Positions 10,929-22,549 of a stretch of 64,000 nt of DNA are shown here, piece after piece. Source of the stretch: Sialis fuliginosa. Taxonomy: Eukaryota; Arthropoda; Insecta; Megaloptera; Sialidae. The first letter of the stretch is position 1, and every line of letters begins with the position of its first letter. A program made the position numbers and the translations under genes. Under the pieces are notes generated by a model. It did not search any database. It saw only the letters and a program-made list of their open reading frames with translations, and had not been told where the DNA came from. The DNA lies in NCBI GenBank assembly GCA_961205875.1, contig OY540810.1, positions 39,804,001 to 39,868,000 of the forward strand, written 5' to 3'.

Positions 10929-11539
10929 GGTAGTTCTCGTGCTACAGTACAAACAAAAAGTTACGATCATAATACCATAGTAAAATATCGAAAATAATTG
11001 CGTTGCTACAGAGAATTTTTGATCAAGTCTATACCCAAAGCCGTCTATACAGATTATTATAAACACAATCATACTATGAATATATTTTCTTTATTTTATG
11101 ACTAAACGCTTCGACAGATTTTGATAAAAAACTACCAAACATTAAAGGGTTATTATTCCGATATGTGATAAAAAAATTAAAATGTTTGACCGTTTTGTTT
11201 TTGAAATATAATTAAATTTCAAATACGATACGGTCAATCATTTTGTTTTTGAAATACAAGGTCAATCATTTGGAATTTTTTATCACATATCAGAATAATA
11301 AACCTTTACTATTTGATAGTTTTTTATCAAAATCTGTCGAAGTTTTTAGTCATGAGAATGGAGATAATACGAAATTGATATAGTGGATACGTACAAAAGT
11401 GGCAACTTTGATGACAATTATCTCGAGTTTAAAACGGTCGATCTTTTTAAAAATTCACGTTTGGATGGATATCATTATTCTTTTTATGCCCTGATTTTTT
11501 TTTAAATTCTATCGAAATAACGTTTGCACGAGAACTACC
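10929..11539. mobile_element. TTAA-flanked TIR element containing another MITE
   Basis: Ends GGTAGTTCTCGTGC and GCACGAGAACTACC are perfect inverted repeats directly flanked by TTAA on both sides, the target of piggyBac-type elements. Within it, 11098-11354 is a separate palindromic element, leaving about 350 bp of host-element sequence. No transposase. Confidence 0.7.
11098..11354. mobile_element. Palindromic MITE, about 80-bp arms
   Basis: 'atgactaaacgcttcgacag' followed by 'attttgataaaaaactacc' at the left is answered by 'ctgtcgaagtttttagtcat' at the right. The arms stay similar through 'tattccgatatgtgataaaa'. 257 bp, inserted into the TTAA-flanked element. Confidence 0.75.
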
Positions 11540-11826
11540 TTAACTGAGACAGGTACATTCTCATAAAAAGAAATTTTCGGTATTAAAAAAAGTTGTTTTT
11601 AGTGTTCCGTCACTTCGGTGTCCGCCCGTCAGTCTGTCACAAACGATTTTTTCTTAGATAGAATGTGGTAACCCAAATATAGACATGAAGTATAAAAATA
11701 TAAATTTTGATTCTAGGGGTTAATTTCAGGGAAATAACAGAAAAATAAGGGAATCGTATGTAGGGTATCAAATAAAAGCTTATTGAAGCACGAATTCAAC
11801 AAAACGCATAAAAAATACATCATATA

Positions 11827-12036
11827 CACTGAAAGAAATATCGTTCATTAATATTATGAAACGCATTCAACAACCATGAATTCATAGTAATAATGAAGAA
11901 ATATTTTACATTAAAGTAAAAATTCATAACTTTTAATGAATTTTTACTTTAATATGAAGTTTTTCTTCATTATTACTATGAATTCATGGTTGTTGAATGT
12001 GATTCTTAATATTAATGAACGATATTTCTTTCAGTG
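11827..12036. mobile_element. Palindromic Tc1/mariner-like MITE
   Basis: CACTGAAAGAAATATCGTTC at the left and GAACGATATTTCTTTCAGTG at the right, with TA flanks. The inner arms 'catgaattcatagtaataat' and 'attattactatgaattcatg' continue the palindrome over almost the full 210 bp. Transcribed, it would fold into a nearly perfect hairpin. Confidence 0.85.
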
Positions 12037-12049
12037 TATGTATTGCTTC

Positions 12050-12430
12050 CTCGCAATATCGAAGATACGAGAAGCTTTGTGATCGTTTTAGATTGAGACA
12101 AAAAAAATGTTCTCCGATTTCAAAATTTTAAATTGATCTTTCCGTTTCACGTCAAGACAAACACTTTTCGTTTCGTGTCTGTCTATCTGTCCGTCCGTTT
12201 GTCCGTCCGTCCGGCTGTCCCCTGAATCCTTGTCACACGCATAACTCATGAACCACTGAACCGATATTATTGAAACTAGGCCGGATGGTTGGGTCTGGCT
12301 TGAGGACGGTCCTATTTTAAAATCATCAAAATCGTGTGTAAGGAGGAGGGGTGACATCCAAAAATATTTATTTTTTCAAGATATCTCAAGAACGACACAT
12401 GTTACGTGAAAATTTTATAGAATATTTTTT
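12050..12430 (-). repeat. Dispersed repeat family B, copy
   Basis: Contains 'tcgaagatacgagaagcttt', 'cttttcgtttcgtgtctgtc', 'ccgtccgtttgtccgtccgt', 'cacacgcataactcatgaac' and 'acacatgttacgtgaaaat'. Closest in sequence to the copy at 9434. The extension block of this family appears in inverted orientation at about 12610-12800. Confidence 0.6.
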
Positions 12431-12827
12431 GTAGAGCATTAAATTTCCTATAATATATTATAATTAATATTTCGGGAATAACACTTAAAAATTACTGTTG
12501 TAGATTGAGCCAAAATTATCTGGATTGAAAAATTCTACGCGATCAATTGTTATAAACAATTAAATTATTTATTTCCTTATAGCTGCTGAACCATTGGTTT
12601 TAGAAAAAAAATCTGCCAAGTAAATGCTTACTCGTGCTAAATTCACCAAAGGTAGTTAACTATTGAACAATTTAAATAAAAACCGATGAAGTGTTTAAAT
12701 ACATTTCCTGGCATTGGTTAACCATTTAATTTTTATACTATTTTACTAAAAAATATTAGTTCGAAATTTTTCTTCAGACGTACCTGATTATTTTTTCATA
12801 TACTTTTATTTTTTGACAAGTTCAATC

Positions 12828-13076
12828 TATACCTTTTCAACTTCAAATTGAGACTAATCAATTTCAAATTGGGAATAATCAATTTCAAATTGAGACTAAA
12901 CAATTTCATATTGGGAATAATCAATTTCAAATTGAAACTAAACATTTTCAAATTGGGAACAATCAACTTCACTTTGAAATTGATTATTCCCAATTTGAAA
13001 TTGTTTAGTCTCAATTTGAAATTGATTATTCCCAATTTGAAATTGATTAGTCTCAATTTGAAGTTGAAAAGGTATA
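12828..13076. repeat. Long hairpin built of about 19-bp tandem units
   Basis: The left arm starts 'tataccttttcaacttcaaa' and the right arm is its reverse complement ending 'gttgaaaaggtata'. About 100 bp match with one difference. Each arm is itself a tandem array of 'aatcaatttcaaattgggaa' and 'caatttcaaattgagactaa' type units, with one extra pair of units on the left. Both strands therefore carry almost the same open frame (MRLINFKLGIINFKLRLNNF), a by-product of the symmetry and not a gene. Confidence 0.9.
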
Positions 13077-13239
13077 AATCTAAATATCATTAATCAAATT
13101 AAATAGCAATTTAAAAAAACAAATAACGATTTTTTAAAGCAAATTGAAATAAATCTTTGTAAGAGACTATTTTATAACAAATTTTGTGGTGACTAATATT
13201 GTAGGTAATTGAATCCTCTACAAAAAGGTTTCTATAAAA

Positions 13240-13330
13240 AGTGTTTGTCTTGACCTGAAACGTTAAAGTTTTGAAATCAGTGAACATTTTTTTGTCTCAT
13301 TCTGAAACGATCGATATTGCGAAAAAGCAA
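13240..13330 (+). repeat. Family B fragment
   Basis: 'aaaagtgtttgtcttgacct', 'gttttgaaatcagtgaacat' and 'cattctgaaacgatcgatat' match family B. It is short and truncated at both ends. Confidence 0.5.
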
Positions 13331-13814
13331 AATCCTTGTAACGCCACTGGCGTAAATTCCTAAGGATTTCACTTGTTTAACTATTATTTGATTTAGCCAC
13401 GTAAAGACCACGCTCGAATATTTTCGAGGAAGGTTATTTGCAAAAAATCCCAGCCCCGAGTATTTTTGGGTGAAAAAATATGTTTCATATAAACGCGAGA
13501 GTACCTAAAAAATACTGGCTCACAAAAAACACTCTCCCTTGTTTTATTCTTTAAAACATATATTATTATTATCAAGATAATTATCATTTTGCACCTTGAT
13601 CTTAAGCATTTTGAAATTAACCCGCGACACATTTTATATTTGTAATCTAGTGATCATCTAGGTTTTGTTTATAATCTATGATATTTTATTTTTCATCTAT
13701 AGTTCATAGTTTGCAAACTGAATTACAAATATATTCTATGGTATTCAATGAATTGACGTTTTTAAAACATCAAAGATTTAATTTACGAGATATTACAAAA
13801 AGAATTACAGCAAA

Positions 13815-14546
13815 ATGGAATGTTTAATTGGAGTCCAATTTGATGATTTTATATTAATGGCTGCGGACATGACAAATGTTCACAGCATTATTGTTATGAA
13901 AGATGGTAAGTTTATAAAACTGCATTATTTATTTTATAGTTGTAACTGTTTTTATTATTTTAGACGAAAATAAACTTCATAAGATATCTGATAAACTAGT
14001 GATGGCTGTAGCAGGTGAATCTGGAGATACAATTCAATTTGCAGAATATATTTCTAAAAATATTCAACTTTATAAAATGCGTAACGGTTATGAGCTTAGT
14101 CCAAGAGCGGCTACAGTATTTACACGAAGAAATTTAGCAGACGCTTTACGAACTGCTGTAAATATAAAACTTCTTTCAATTCTAGTACATTAATGACTTA
14201 AATTTTTCGTTTTTTGCAGAATGCATATCATGTAAATCTAATTATTGGAGGTTATGATAATGAAACTGGCCCGGAACTTTATTATATGGACTATTTGGCA
14301 ACTATGGTTAAAGTTCCATATTATGCCTTTGGTTATGGAGGTTTCTTCTCTAATGCTATCATGGACCATCTTTATAAACCATCATTAACTCAAGATGAAG
14401 GATACAAACTTCTGAAAATATGTATTGAGGAAGTACAGAAGAGATTACTTGTTAATTTACCTAATTTCAAAGTCCAGGTCATTGATCGTAATGGTATTAG
14501 AGATTTACCTGTTATTACATCAAAGAATGTTGGGAATGCATTATAA
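13815..14546 (+). CDS. PSMB2: Proteasome subunit beta type-2 (20S beta-4)
   Basis: Three coding exons: 13815-13905, 13964-14157, 14220-14546, with short GT-AG introns of 58 and 62 bp. They join in frame to 203 residues, close to the 201 of the human protein. The product begins [12 protein letters not shown], and exon 2 carries the conserved run [21 protein letters not shown] followed by [11 protein letters not shown]. Exon 3 has [18 protein letters not shown] and the C-terminal IDRNGIRDL. These are hallmarks of PSMB2, a structural, non-peptidolytic subunit of the beta ring of the 20S proteasome. The protein starts with MEC rather than a propeptide ending in a catalytic threonine, consistent with the inactive beta-4 subunit. 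A polyadenylation signal AATAAA lies at 14593-14598, so the 3' UTR is short. The gene looks intact. Confidence 0.97.
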
Positions 14547-15117
14547 TTTATATTTAAAATTAAAATATTTTTTGTAAGATTACTTGAATTACAATAAAAC
14601 ATGTCTTTTAAGTTTGTTTTATTTTTACGTCTTCAGGTACCTCCACAAATGAACATATTCTATAAGTGTATACATACACCAATATTAGTTAAAGCAATCT
14701 CGTATAGTGACGTTGGGGGTTAATACAGTTTAAAATGATAACCCAATCTTCACCGCAACAAACTGTTTTTAAATAAATAGTATAATATATTAGATTAATC
14801 AAAACCTATGCATCAATTCAATGTACTTTTTAAAATTTTAATTAATAAACAAATAATTCCACTCATTCATTTGTTTTAAATCTGAAAAATGCAATTCTAT
14901 ACATATTTTGTAAATTCTGGTGTAATTCTATTAGTTTCGTATAGTTTGTATATTCGCATTTGAAAATTCATTGATTTTTACAAGGGAGTGAGACGTATAC
15001 TAAATTCATATTGCTATCTCGTTTCCACAATATAAAAGAATTGACATTTCAGCTGTTCCGTATTCGGTGAAATTCGCGAATTTATTTTTAAAGACAAGAT
15101 TTTGTCAAGGATAAATA

Positions 15118-18100
15118 AGGTAAAGTACCCAGTTATGGAACGATTTTTCCACACCTTTTTTTTGCGCTCATATATAAAATCTATAAGTTATTAAATGGAA
15201 CATTGTAATACATTATTTGATGGGCCTATGTTTCCTCTATAACGTCATACTTACAAAACTCAAATAAATATAATATTTTTCATGATATAAAAAAAAAAGT
15301 GAATGAACTAATGTCCACTATTATGAAACAAGATTTTTGCATTGGCACCTATGTTCCATAATTCATTCACCTAATATGGAACAGTAGTTTTTCATCTATA
15401 AGTTATTTTTCCATTGATTTTTATAATTTTATTGATTTAATTCTTTAATATTAATCACCGCTTTCATTGATTTTTTTATATAATTACACTTGAATTCAAT
15501 CTTCTATTCTACTATTGAAGACGGTTTAGTATTTAAGGGTTGATTCTTACCCTTATAATTTATTTTCAATTTTTAACATACAGTACCCTTGTATACAGGG
15601 TTTACTACCCAGTTTGTAAATTTCACAGTTTTATCTTTACCTGTGTCCTTCGAATTAATTGTAATAAATTGGGGTTGGAGTGATTAAGGGTAGAAACGTG
15701 GTTGAAAATAGCTGGATTTTATTGATATTGTAAATTTATATTGACTGTGATTGTTTCTAATAAATCATGAAGATTTTTAAATTTGTTTGAAGTCATATTT
15801 TTTTTTGAAATTAATAAGAGAGTACCTTTAGAGTGCAAATAAGTTATACAAATAATAATAATTGTGAATTTTAGTTTTATTTTTGAATAATTCGTTTTTA
15901 CATTTTTTTTCAATACTTGAAAATGCCATTTTCCATTTTTCATCCCTTCAAGGGTTGTACACCTGCTATGGATGCACGTACAAAATTATTTCTTGGACTT
16001 TGAGACAACACCACATTAATGATTTTTATGAAATTTCATATTAATATGACAATTTTTTACAAAACTGTTCCATTCAAAAAGTTTCCCACTAATTGTGACA
16101 AGCAGTGTATCAGTAATATTAATTGGATTTAAAATATTAGATTTTTATTTTAATTGGAAATGCACCTAAAATAATATTAACGATGAAAGGAAATAAGAAA
16201 AATAATTTGAAAACATCATTAACATACATTAATCTTAAGCAGAACTTTATTAAATTTTTTAAATGTTATAAATCATAATAAAATATAAATATCAATAATA
16301 TAAAGTTATAAAATTTAAATATACAAATTTAATACACCCAATTCTGTTTTCTCACGATACGTTCAGCCTATTAATTTAAAATTTAACAAGAAAAAGAACT
16401 TCATTGTATGAAAATAATAAATTGTATAAATTTTACAGAGATTTAGAATAAATGGATCATGTAAAATCAAATCAGTACGCATAAAAAAAAGTTTTTTATT
16501 GTTATCGACCGTGCTTCTTCAAAATCATGTAAAAAAAATTTGTTTGAAAACAGAATTGGCTGTACCTATATGAAAAATATAAAATATTAAAAATAAGGTA
16601 ACAAAGTTTATGAAAAATTAAGTTTCTTGCTTAATTTTGAGGGTTTCGTAGAAAACTACGAAACGTTATAGTTTCGCTCTGTCAATCTGTCTGTCTATAT
16701 AAATTTTATACCGATTAAAATGAAATTTGGTATACGGACGAAGACTGATAACCCAAAAACAGAAATGATAAGATTTAAAAAAAAAAGTTATTTGGACCCC
16801 CTTCTCATAGACTGAAAAGTATATTAAAAAAAAATTCACTTAATCTGTTAGGTGGGGTGTCTTTAGATAGGTCTCCTAAAATGCAATAAAGTATGTTACA
16901 TTTTGATTTTAACCCTCCAGTCATGAATTATTTGCTTTTAAATGTCGTTGTCAGAGCTAACTAAACTATCAATTCAAAAAATCTGAAAACAATCCAGAAT
17001 GTAGCTTTTAACAAACACTGTAGCAAAAATAGTTTATGAAAAATTTTGAAATAACTTTTTTTACAAATCATAATGACTACGGAACCCATCATGTGAGTAC
17101 CGAACATGCACTTGGCCGTTTTATTTTTTTAATTGTTTCATTTGTTCTTCAAATTCTTTATTTTTTTCAGCTAATCATTCGTTTCTCTTCTTGCAATTGT
17201 TACTTTTCTCAATTTGTAATTTTCACAATTCATCTGAAGTGCCAACCGATGGTAATTTCATTATGTTGTAAATCAATTATATCTAGAATTATAAATAATA
17301 TAGATAAATATTCAACATTAATTAATTAATTAATTCAAACAATCAGTACCTACCATCTAATACAATTAAGGGATCATTAAGTGTCTTTGTAACACCTTCT
17401 TCATATTATTATATTGATTCTTTGGTAACCACTGTGATAATTTGATCAAATGCGTTTTCATTATTTTGCGTTGTAAAGTTTCTGTATCTTTCATCATACA
17501 TACCTCGGAGAGGTTAAGATGGTAATTTTAATCTATCTATTCCAGTTAATACTAGAACATTTGTTATTTCAATCAATTCTTTCGCCTTTGAAGAATTCAA
17601 AACATTTCCTTTCTTAATAATGTGACAGCTGGCACTGAATCGTTTCAGATGTACTATTTTTCCTTCCAATTTTATTTTTTTATTTATTTATTTTGATTAA
17701 TACTCTTTATTTTTCTAGTTTTCATTGCTAAAACAAATATAAGTAAATAATTAAATTATAAATATTATTGACAGGTAATATTTTGAGGTTAGGTTTTTAC
17801 TTTATTTCACTCACCTATTTCTTATATTCTTAAATAAAAGGCATGAATATTGATTGATCACACCACTTTGATGATAAAACAATAATTCAAATTCAGAAAT
17901 AATACGATAATGACACAAATTAGTTGCAAACAATAAGTTCCATAATACATAATACAGATTGAAAAAGTCCCACTTTAGGCACAAGCGTTGCGGTTGTTTC
18001 ATATATTGGTTAATAATGACATTCAACACTCCTATAAAGAAACATGTATTTATCAATAATGACTTTACTTAAATCTATGAAATAATTATATCATATCATT

Positions 18101-18447
18101 TATTAAAGACTTACCTACAATTTGAACTATTATTTATATCGTATAATACTTGAAATATTAAGAATTACATCAAAACAATGAACCATACAAATCACTACAT
18201 TTGTCATAAACATGTCAGTGAACACCAACTTTTAGGTAGGCTATAATAAAATAATTTTTTTCGACTATTTATATTTAAATAATACTTTGATTTTTAGTAC
18301 TATAGTTAAATTAAAAGGTTTAATGACACTAGATTAATTTTTTTAGTACGCAAAACGAACTATGAATGTTATTAAAATTGATTAATATACGTGTGTTCCA
18401 CAATAGCTGCTGTTTTTCGCGTTGTGCCATAACTGGGTACTTTACCT
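15118..18447. mobile_element. 3.3-kb TIR element between PSMB2 and NDUFS5
   Basis: Inverted ends AGGTAAAGTACCCAGTTATGG and CCATAACTGGGTACTTTACCT (21 bp, perfect) are flanked by TA. At 3330 bp it is the largest such element in the window. Subterminal variants of 'tatggaaca' recur near the left end (about 15320-15390). No complete transposase is readable. On the minus strand between about 17690 and 17420 there are coding-like stretches (for example VHLKRFSASCHIIKKGN and SKAKELIEITNVLVLTG) that may be decayed transposase. It also contains a fragment 'gtgacaagcagtgta' shared with the hairpin at 57810. Confidence 0.65.
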
Positions 18448-18562
18448 TATATTTCGTTAGTATATTTCATTTTCATCAATTATCTATTGTAAAAGTGTAG
18501 AACTGCTTGAAATTCAATATGTTGTATATGTTTCAGGTACAATTTATTAACCTATCTCGATT

Positions 18563-18982
18563 ATGTCACTAGGACCGTTTTTCCGCAGTCCTTTCACTGA
18601 TTTAACAGGCAGTTTGATTAATCACCAGTTATATGGAAGGTGCGCTGAAATGGAACTAAAACTTATCGACTGCCTGGAAGCTTATGGGTTCGAACGTGGT
18701 AAAAAGAAATGCAGTGATATCATGGAAGATTTTCAGGAATGTGTCAACCAAAAGAAGCAACTTGATCGATATATGGTAATGTATTATTATTGCATAGTGA
18801 ATAAACAAATTATAGTAATTGTGGAGTTCCGTTTTATCAATACTAATCAAGTCAAACTTTCATCGTGTATTTTCTAAAACATGTCATTATTGCAGGCTAT
18901 GAGAATGGAACGGCACAGACAATATATAAAAGGCGAAAGCAAAGAACACTATGCTACACCTCCGAGAGTTGACAGTTACTAA
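18563..18982 (+). CDS. NDUFS5: NADH dehydrogenase iron-sulfur protein 5 (complex I 15 kDa)
   Basis: Two coding exons, 18563-18775 and 18896-18982, joined in frame after the 71st codon, give 99 residues (human 106). The protein has two CX9C motifs, Cys27-Cys37 and Cys50-Cys60, the CHCH fold of NDUFS5, an accessory complex I subunit folded in the mitochondrial intermembrane space by the MIA40 pathway. The N-terminus SPFTDLTG and the exon 2 residues ERHRQYIKGE fit the family. The frame stays open into the intron for about 30 codons, but the donor ATG|GTAATG and the acceptor TTGCAG|GCT restore the family C-terminus. A likely 5' UTR acceptor (TTTCAG) lies just upstream at about 18536, so an upstream non-coding exon is probable. 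AATAAA is at 19048-19053. Confidence 0.93.
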
Positions 18983-19884
18983 TTATTATTTTTATTTATG
19001 TAGTGTGATTGTTGTTTATAAATTCATAGATATTAGATTCATTAAAAAATAAAGATTTTATTTATTTATTATTTTCAAATTCACATATTGGCTTTACTAA
19101 TTCAAAGATCTGTTGCTGCCGATACTTAGTCCATGGCATAATAGGGAAGTACCGATATTGTCTTAAAAATAAAATTCACATATTTCATTATATATTTTTT
19201 AAATATTCTTGCATCTCTGATTCTCATCTGAGATTTATGTATTATTTAGTATAAAAAATAGAAAAACCTTACTATTTAAATAAAATGTAAAAAATTACAA
19301 CTACAATAGTACAAATTTAAATGTAGCAGGACCTATTTGTATTGGAAAATGTTAAATAAATATTTTTCAAATATACCCATGTGATATATATATGCACTAA
19401 GATAATAATAACTATTTGTGTAATCATACGATTACTAAAACAGAATTGCTATTGACTAATTTGTAAGGAAATTTTAATTTCTTAATTAAAAAAGAAGTCA
19501 TCAGTCTGTAGTTGATAGAGTTAATTTACCTTGAGTTGTGTAGATGCAAAATTTCTAGCAAAATTACAAAAACTTTTTGCAGCTTCTAGGCAAGATAACC
19601 TTATTTTTTAGAAAAATTAAAAAAAAAACACTTGGTCTATTTAATTTTTTTTATATTTTTATACATGTAGCCTCTGAGACGAGTAAAATCCAGGTGTACA
19701 AGAACCTCAAAATCTTTAAATTATGTGGATTGCAGGTTTTTCTATATAGGTTTAGTATATTCAAAATTTTTAGGAAAGATCAAAAAAAGAACTTGTTTAT
19801 ATTTCATCATTTTATTTTTATGTGACAGTCACTTACACTTCATTTAAATAAAATATATTATTATAATTTTTTTATATTGACTAG
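18983..19884. other. NDUFS5 / MXRA7-like convergent intergenic region
   Basis: Contains the NDUFS5 poly(A) signal at 19048-19053 and presumably the 3' UTR of the MXRA7-like gene coming from the right. The open frame at 19577-19825 is low-complexity and AT-rich, and I do not regard it as a gene. No inverted-repeat element was recognised. Confidence 0.5.
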
Positions 19885-22549
19885 CTAACGATAAATCTTC
19901 AATTGTTCTTCAACTTCAGCCATAGAAGTCATCTGAAACTTATCTTGTTGTTTTTGCATGAGTTTTAAAATTGCAGCAAGTTGCTGAGCTTCAGTTCTAA
20001 AAACACAAAATGGATTCATACCCAGTGATGTGCTGCACAATGTTATAATTTATAACATATACAGTAGAGCATCGATTATCTGAAACAATTGAGAACTGGG
20101 GGTGTTCGGATAAATGATTTGCTTGCCTTAAAACCAGGTGCTGACATTTAATTCTTTTAAGGCCTCTATACACCACTCTACGGCCCTGCAGATTGGGTTA
20201 ATCGGTGTTCGGATAATCGATGCTCTACTGCACTATTTGTTTGTTTGCATTTATTGTGATTTATGAAATAAAAATTATTTAAATATGAATGCAAATATTT
20301 TTTGTGATTGAGGGGGTAAGTGCGCCATAGTGCAAGCCAGTTTAGAGCTGGGCATGTAATTTTTGCTCACTATCATGAACAAAATATTTTTAGTCACGGA
20401 TACAAAAAAAATCACGCATACTCCAGAATTTTACTTTGCTTCCTCATCATATCGAAGATACAAGAAGCTTTGTGATCGTTTTAAAATGAAAATTATTACT
20501 CACGCATTTAATAAATAATATATAAATTTTGTAATTATGAAAATTGATTTTTTACGAGCAATATTATTATTTTTTTTTTTCTAAACTGAAAATTTAGTGC
20601 AAGTAATAGCAAACAAAACAGAAAAAAAAATACAGCAACAATCATAATTATGTACTATGAGTTCAAAAATGTAAAAAAAAGTTCAATTAGTTTATGAAAA
20701 ATTTTATCTTCAAAGTATACATACTCACACACAACAAAAACGTACTTAGGAACGATTGTTTTTTTAAATTTACAGCCCACGCTCAATTCTAAGCCAGTTA
20801 TAAATAACTTTTAACAACACATAACTATTTGCGCTAATATATTTTTTTATAAATATTAAATATGATTTTTTACACTATAAAAATTAATGTATGCACAGAC
20901 CAAATAAACTAAAAAAAACTAATGAATTTAAAAATAAATATTTTGAAAGAAAATAAAAAAATACTCGATTAATGAAAAAAAAATAATTTAAACTATATAA
21001 GTGTATACATAATAAAAGATATTACTTAATAACTGTATATATCTTTTTCATTTCACTCGGATTTTAATATTTTGGTTTGAATCCAATTTTTTTTCTTCCA
21101 TATTATTTTTCATATTTACAGAAATTTTATTTTTCAATAAGTAATATTAATGCTGTCTACTTCATTTGACTCAGAACTTAAAAATTTAAATGAATGTTAG
21201 TAATTTCTGTTTAAAATAATAATATATGTTTTAAGTGGCATATCTGTAACCAGGGCTTCGAACCGATATTTTTTTCGTTCCGGTTTGAGTAAAAAAATAT
21301 ATTTCGGTTCGGTTCCGGTTATCGTTCCGCAAAAAATAACGGTTTTTCCGGTTTTCGGTTTAGCTCCGAGTGATCAATTTAAAAAAAATTATTTGTATTA
21401 AAAATTTTTTTTCCTACCATAATTTAGAACATTTTATGGTACTTGTATGATAGTCCGAACGACAATTGAAGTGGGAAATAAGATCATGTTAATATGCGTA
21501 TTTTAACATGTACGGAACCGTAAAAACCGATATTTTTATTTCGGTTCTGTTCCGGCAAAAAATAACAGTTTTTCCGGTTTTCGGTTCAGTTCCGGTTCGA
21601 AGCCCTGTCTGTAACTATTAAAGTGACCAGATCGCTTCCAATATCTCCATTTTATTTTTCTAATGTGATACTCACACAAGAATCTACTTACTAATTATAT
21701 GATAGAAGTAAACAGTTAGAATCTAACAATTGAATCAATTTCATTTAACCTAACTTAACCGAAGTTAACAATTAAATCAATGACTATATACGTTTAACAA
21801 TTAGAGTATTTAATTTCTAATTCTTCAAAACGATTTCCCATTTTAATTAAACACGTTTTTTAAACTAACAACTGACAGCTGACCCGATAAGAATAGTTCC
21901 TTTTTTCATCACACTGTGGTGTATAATATGTAAGGTAGTAAAATATTAAATGTTTTTCGGGACAATTTGTGATGTGGGACAGATCACTCAAATCTGAGAC
22001 TGTCCCGCGTAATTTGAGACATCTGGTCACTTTAGTAACTATAGAACTCTTGAAAAAATTTTGATATAGACCAAACTGCTTAATTTAAACAAAAATAAAA
22101 AGATAATTTGTTGAACAAATATTACTACCAACTGTACCACTCAGATATGTCACTTCTGTGTAAAAATTCTTTAAATTGAACTTACTCTCGCTCTTTTTTA
22201 AGTTGTGTTTCCGACAAGGAATGACTGTTGTATAAAGCATCAGTACTCTTCCGTTTATATTTCACAGATAATTCCGGATATAAAACATCATTCTCAGATC
22301 TATCTATAACAGTTTCTTTTGTTGTCGTAGCAGTATTATTAATATTGTCAACAAAATCTCTGGTTGTGCGCGTTTTCTGAAATTAAATGTTTTTGTTATT
22401 GTATTTAAAGTTTATTGTTTGTATCTACATACATTATACAAATCTAAACAAATATTAAATACTACAATTAAAATCGTAAGAATAAAACTCCAGAAATAAT
22501 ACGGAGATACATTTTCCCAATAGATTTGTAAATGTTCAATCCACTTCAT
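19885..22549 (-). CDS. MXRA7: MXRA7-like small single-pass membrane protein
   Basis: Three coding exons on the minus strand, 22549-22433, 22376-22186 and 19996-19885, give 139 residues. Residues about 19-37 (exon 1) form one strongly hydrophobic segment, probably a signal anchor after a short N-terminus. Exon 2 encodes a polar linker ending in KKERE. Exon 3 encodes a helical tail with QLAAILKLMQ and EEQLKIYR. I know very similar QLAAI-x-KLM and EQL-x-x-Y motifs at the C-terminus of vertebrate matrix-remodelling-associated protein 7. The linker has a basic stretch before the helix, as in that family. Human MXRA7 is longer, mainly through a low-complexity acidic middle that is absent here. Function is not well defined. 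Intron 2 (19997-22185) is stuffed with transposons. The gene is divergent from ERGIC2. Homology is inferred from short motifs. Confidence 0.66.
20062..20230. mobile_element. Pogo/Tigger-like MITE in intron 2 of the MXRA7-like gene
   Basis: CAGTAGAGCATCGATTATC at the left and GATAATCGATGCTCTACTG at the right are perfect 19-bp inverted ends of the kind carried by Tigger/pogo elements. TA precedes the left end; the right flank is CA, so the target duplication has mutated. 169 bp. Confidence 0.85.
21251..21607. mobile_element. hAT-like MITE with TSD TCTGTAAC
   Basis: CAGGGCTTCGAACCGATAT at the left; the right end reads 'ccggttcgaagccctg'. TCTGTAAC occurs at 21243-21250 and 21608-21615, an exact 8-bp target duplication. 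The interior is full of 'ggttccggtt'-like motifs. 357 bp. Confidence 0.92.
21619..22034. mobile_element. hAT-like element with TSD GTAACTAT
   Basis: TAAAGTGACCAGAT and ATCTGGTCACTTTA inverted ends, with GTAACTAT at 21611-21618 and 22035-22042. It contains a copy of dispersed family D (about 21690-21905). Its left target duplication overlaps the right target duplication of the preceding hAT element by five bases. Confidence 0.9.

Noticed and set aside
12796..13093. Open frames on both strands with matching repetitive peptide
   Set aside because: They arise from the palindromic tandem array and would be repeated INFKL-type peptides; no start context or splice support.
17036..17329. 97-codon open frame inside the 3.3-kb element
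   Set aside because: AT-driven residues, no domain, no homology that I recognise.
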